Source of the DNA: Neoceratodus forsteri
Taxonomy: Eukaryota > Chordata > Ceratodontiformes > Ceratodontidae
NCBI GenBank assembly: GCA_016271365.2
Contig: CM057456.1
Coordinates: 891,122,001 to 891,186,000, forward strand
Length of the DNA: 64,000 bases
Reading direction: 5' to 3'
Under the pieces are notes generated by a model that made no database searches, was not told the DNA's origin, and worked only from the letters and a program-made list of their open reading frames with translations. Below are positions 63,916-64,000 of the stretch, one piece after another. The position numbers were made by a program, and so were the translations under genes. Numbering within the stretch: the stretch's first letter is position 1; each line of letters starts with the position of its first letter.

Positions 63916-64000
63916 GTCCCACATCATCTAAGTAAAAAAAAAAACCTGAAAGAAAAACTTCCCTTGCTGACTGTCCTGACTTCTCCCCACCCACGCCCAC

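Noticed and set aside
1..64000. Host protein-coding exons
   Set aside because: Every frame with a recognisable motif belongs to DIRS, Penelope or LINE proteins. Other frames lack domain signatures and conserved context.

Overview
The window looks like gene-free, repeat-dense DNA from a giant vertebrate genome. A salamander (newt or axolotl type) is the best guess and a lungfish is the alternative. This is an inference from three things: the density of DIRS-type tyrosine-recombinase retrotransposons, the amphibian-style Penelope-like elements, and a hammerhead-ribozyme repeat resembling the known newt satellite 2. I see no host protein-coding gene, rRNA or functional tRNA.

Left third (1-19.6 kb). 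A complete gag-only DIRS derivative (A, 843-4918) is followed by a degenerate 111-bp tandem array. A 3' fragment of a coding DIRS (E, 6032-8726) comes next, then a Penelope-like element with flanking direct repeats (PLE-1, 8727-13134). After that lie the 5' end of another DIRS family (J, 13135-14074), a second gag-only DIRS (B, 14075-18260) and a CR1-like LINE tail.

Middle (19.1-46 kb). This is a stack of insertions that can be unpicked base by base. A Penelope ORF (PLE-2) is split by DIRS G (19628-45459). G is split by DIRS H (21421-27488) and DIRS F (30275-44583). F is split by gag-only DIRS D on the plus strand (35805-44124), and D is split by gag-only DIRS C (37306-41546). The deepest chain is PLE-2 > G > F > D > C, five levels. 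After subtracting inserts the net lengths are about 5.5 kb (G), 6.0 kb (F), 4.08 kb (D), 4.24 kb (C) and 4.08 kb (A), so the boundaries agree. A hAT-like MITE with an 8-bp target duplication sits inside F, and an L1 ORF1 relic sits inside G.

Right third (46-64 kb). AT-rich dispersed and tandem repeats include a ~240-bp array rich in GATCAAAG, an inverted/tandem 368-bp repeat carrying near-canonical hammerhead ribozymes, foldback repeats with nuclear-receptor half-sites, an L2-like LINE tail and a tRNA-derived SINE head. Then come a complete but decayed DIRS (I, 56871-62738), an abutting solo ITR, and a 105-bp tandem repeat with two hairpins per unit.

How the parts work together. Coding DIRS elements (E-J) have the order ITR-gag-RT/RNaseH/methyltransferase-like-tyrosine recombinase-ICR-ITR. 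The gag-only elements (A-D) keep ITRs, ICR and gag but have no RT, RNase H or recombinase. Their outer ~35 bp and ICR core match coding element H, so mobilisation in trans by an H-type element is the natural reading. A dyad-symmetric site lies at the 3' terminus and at the ICR centre of every DIRS family here and is a candidate recombinase site. Most coding copies carry visible catalytic-site losses or frameshifts.
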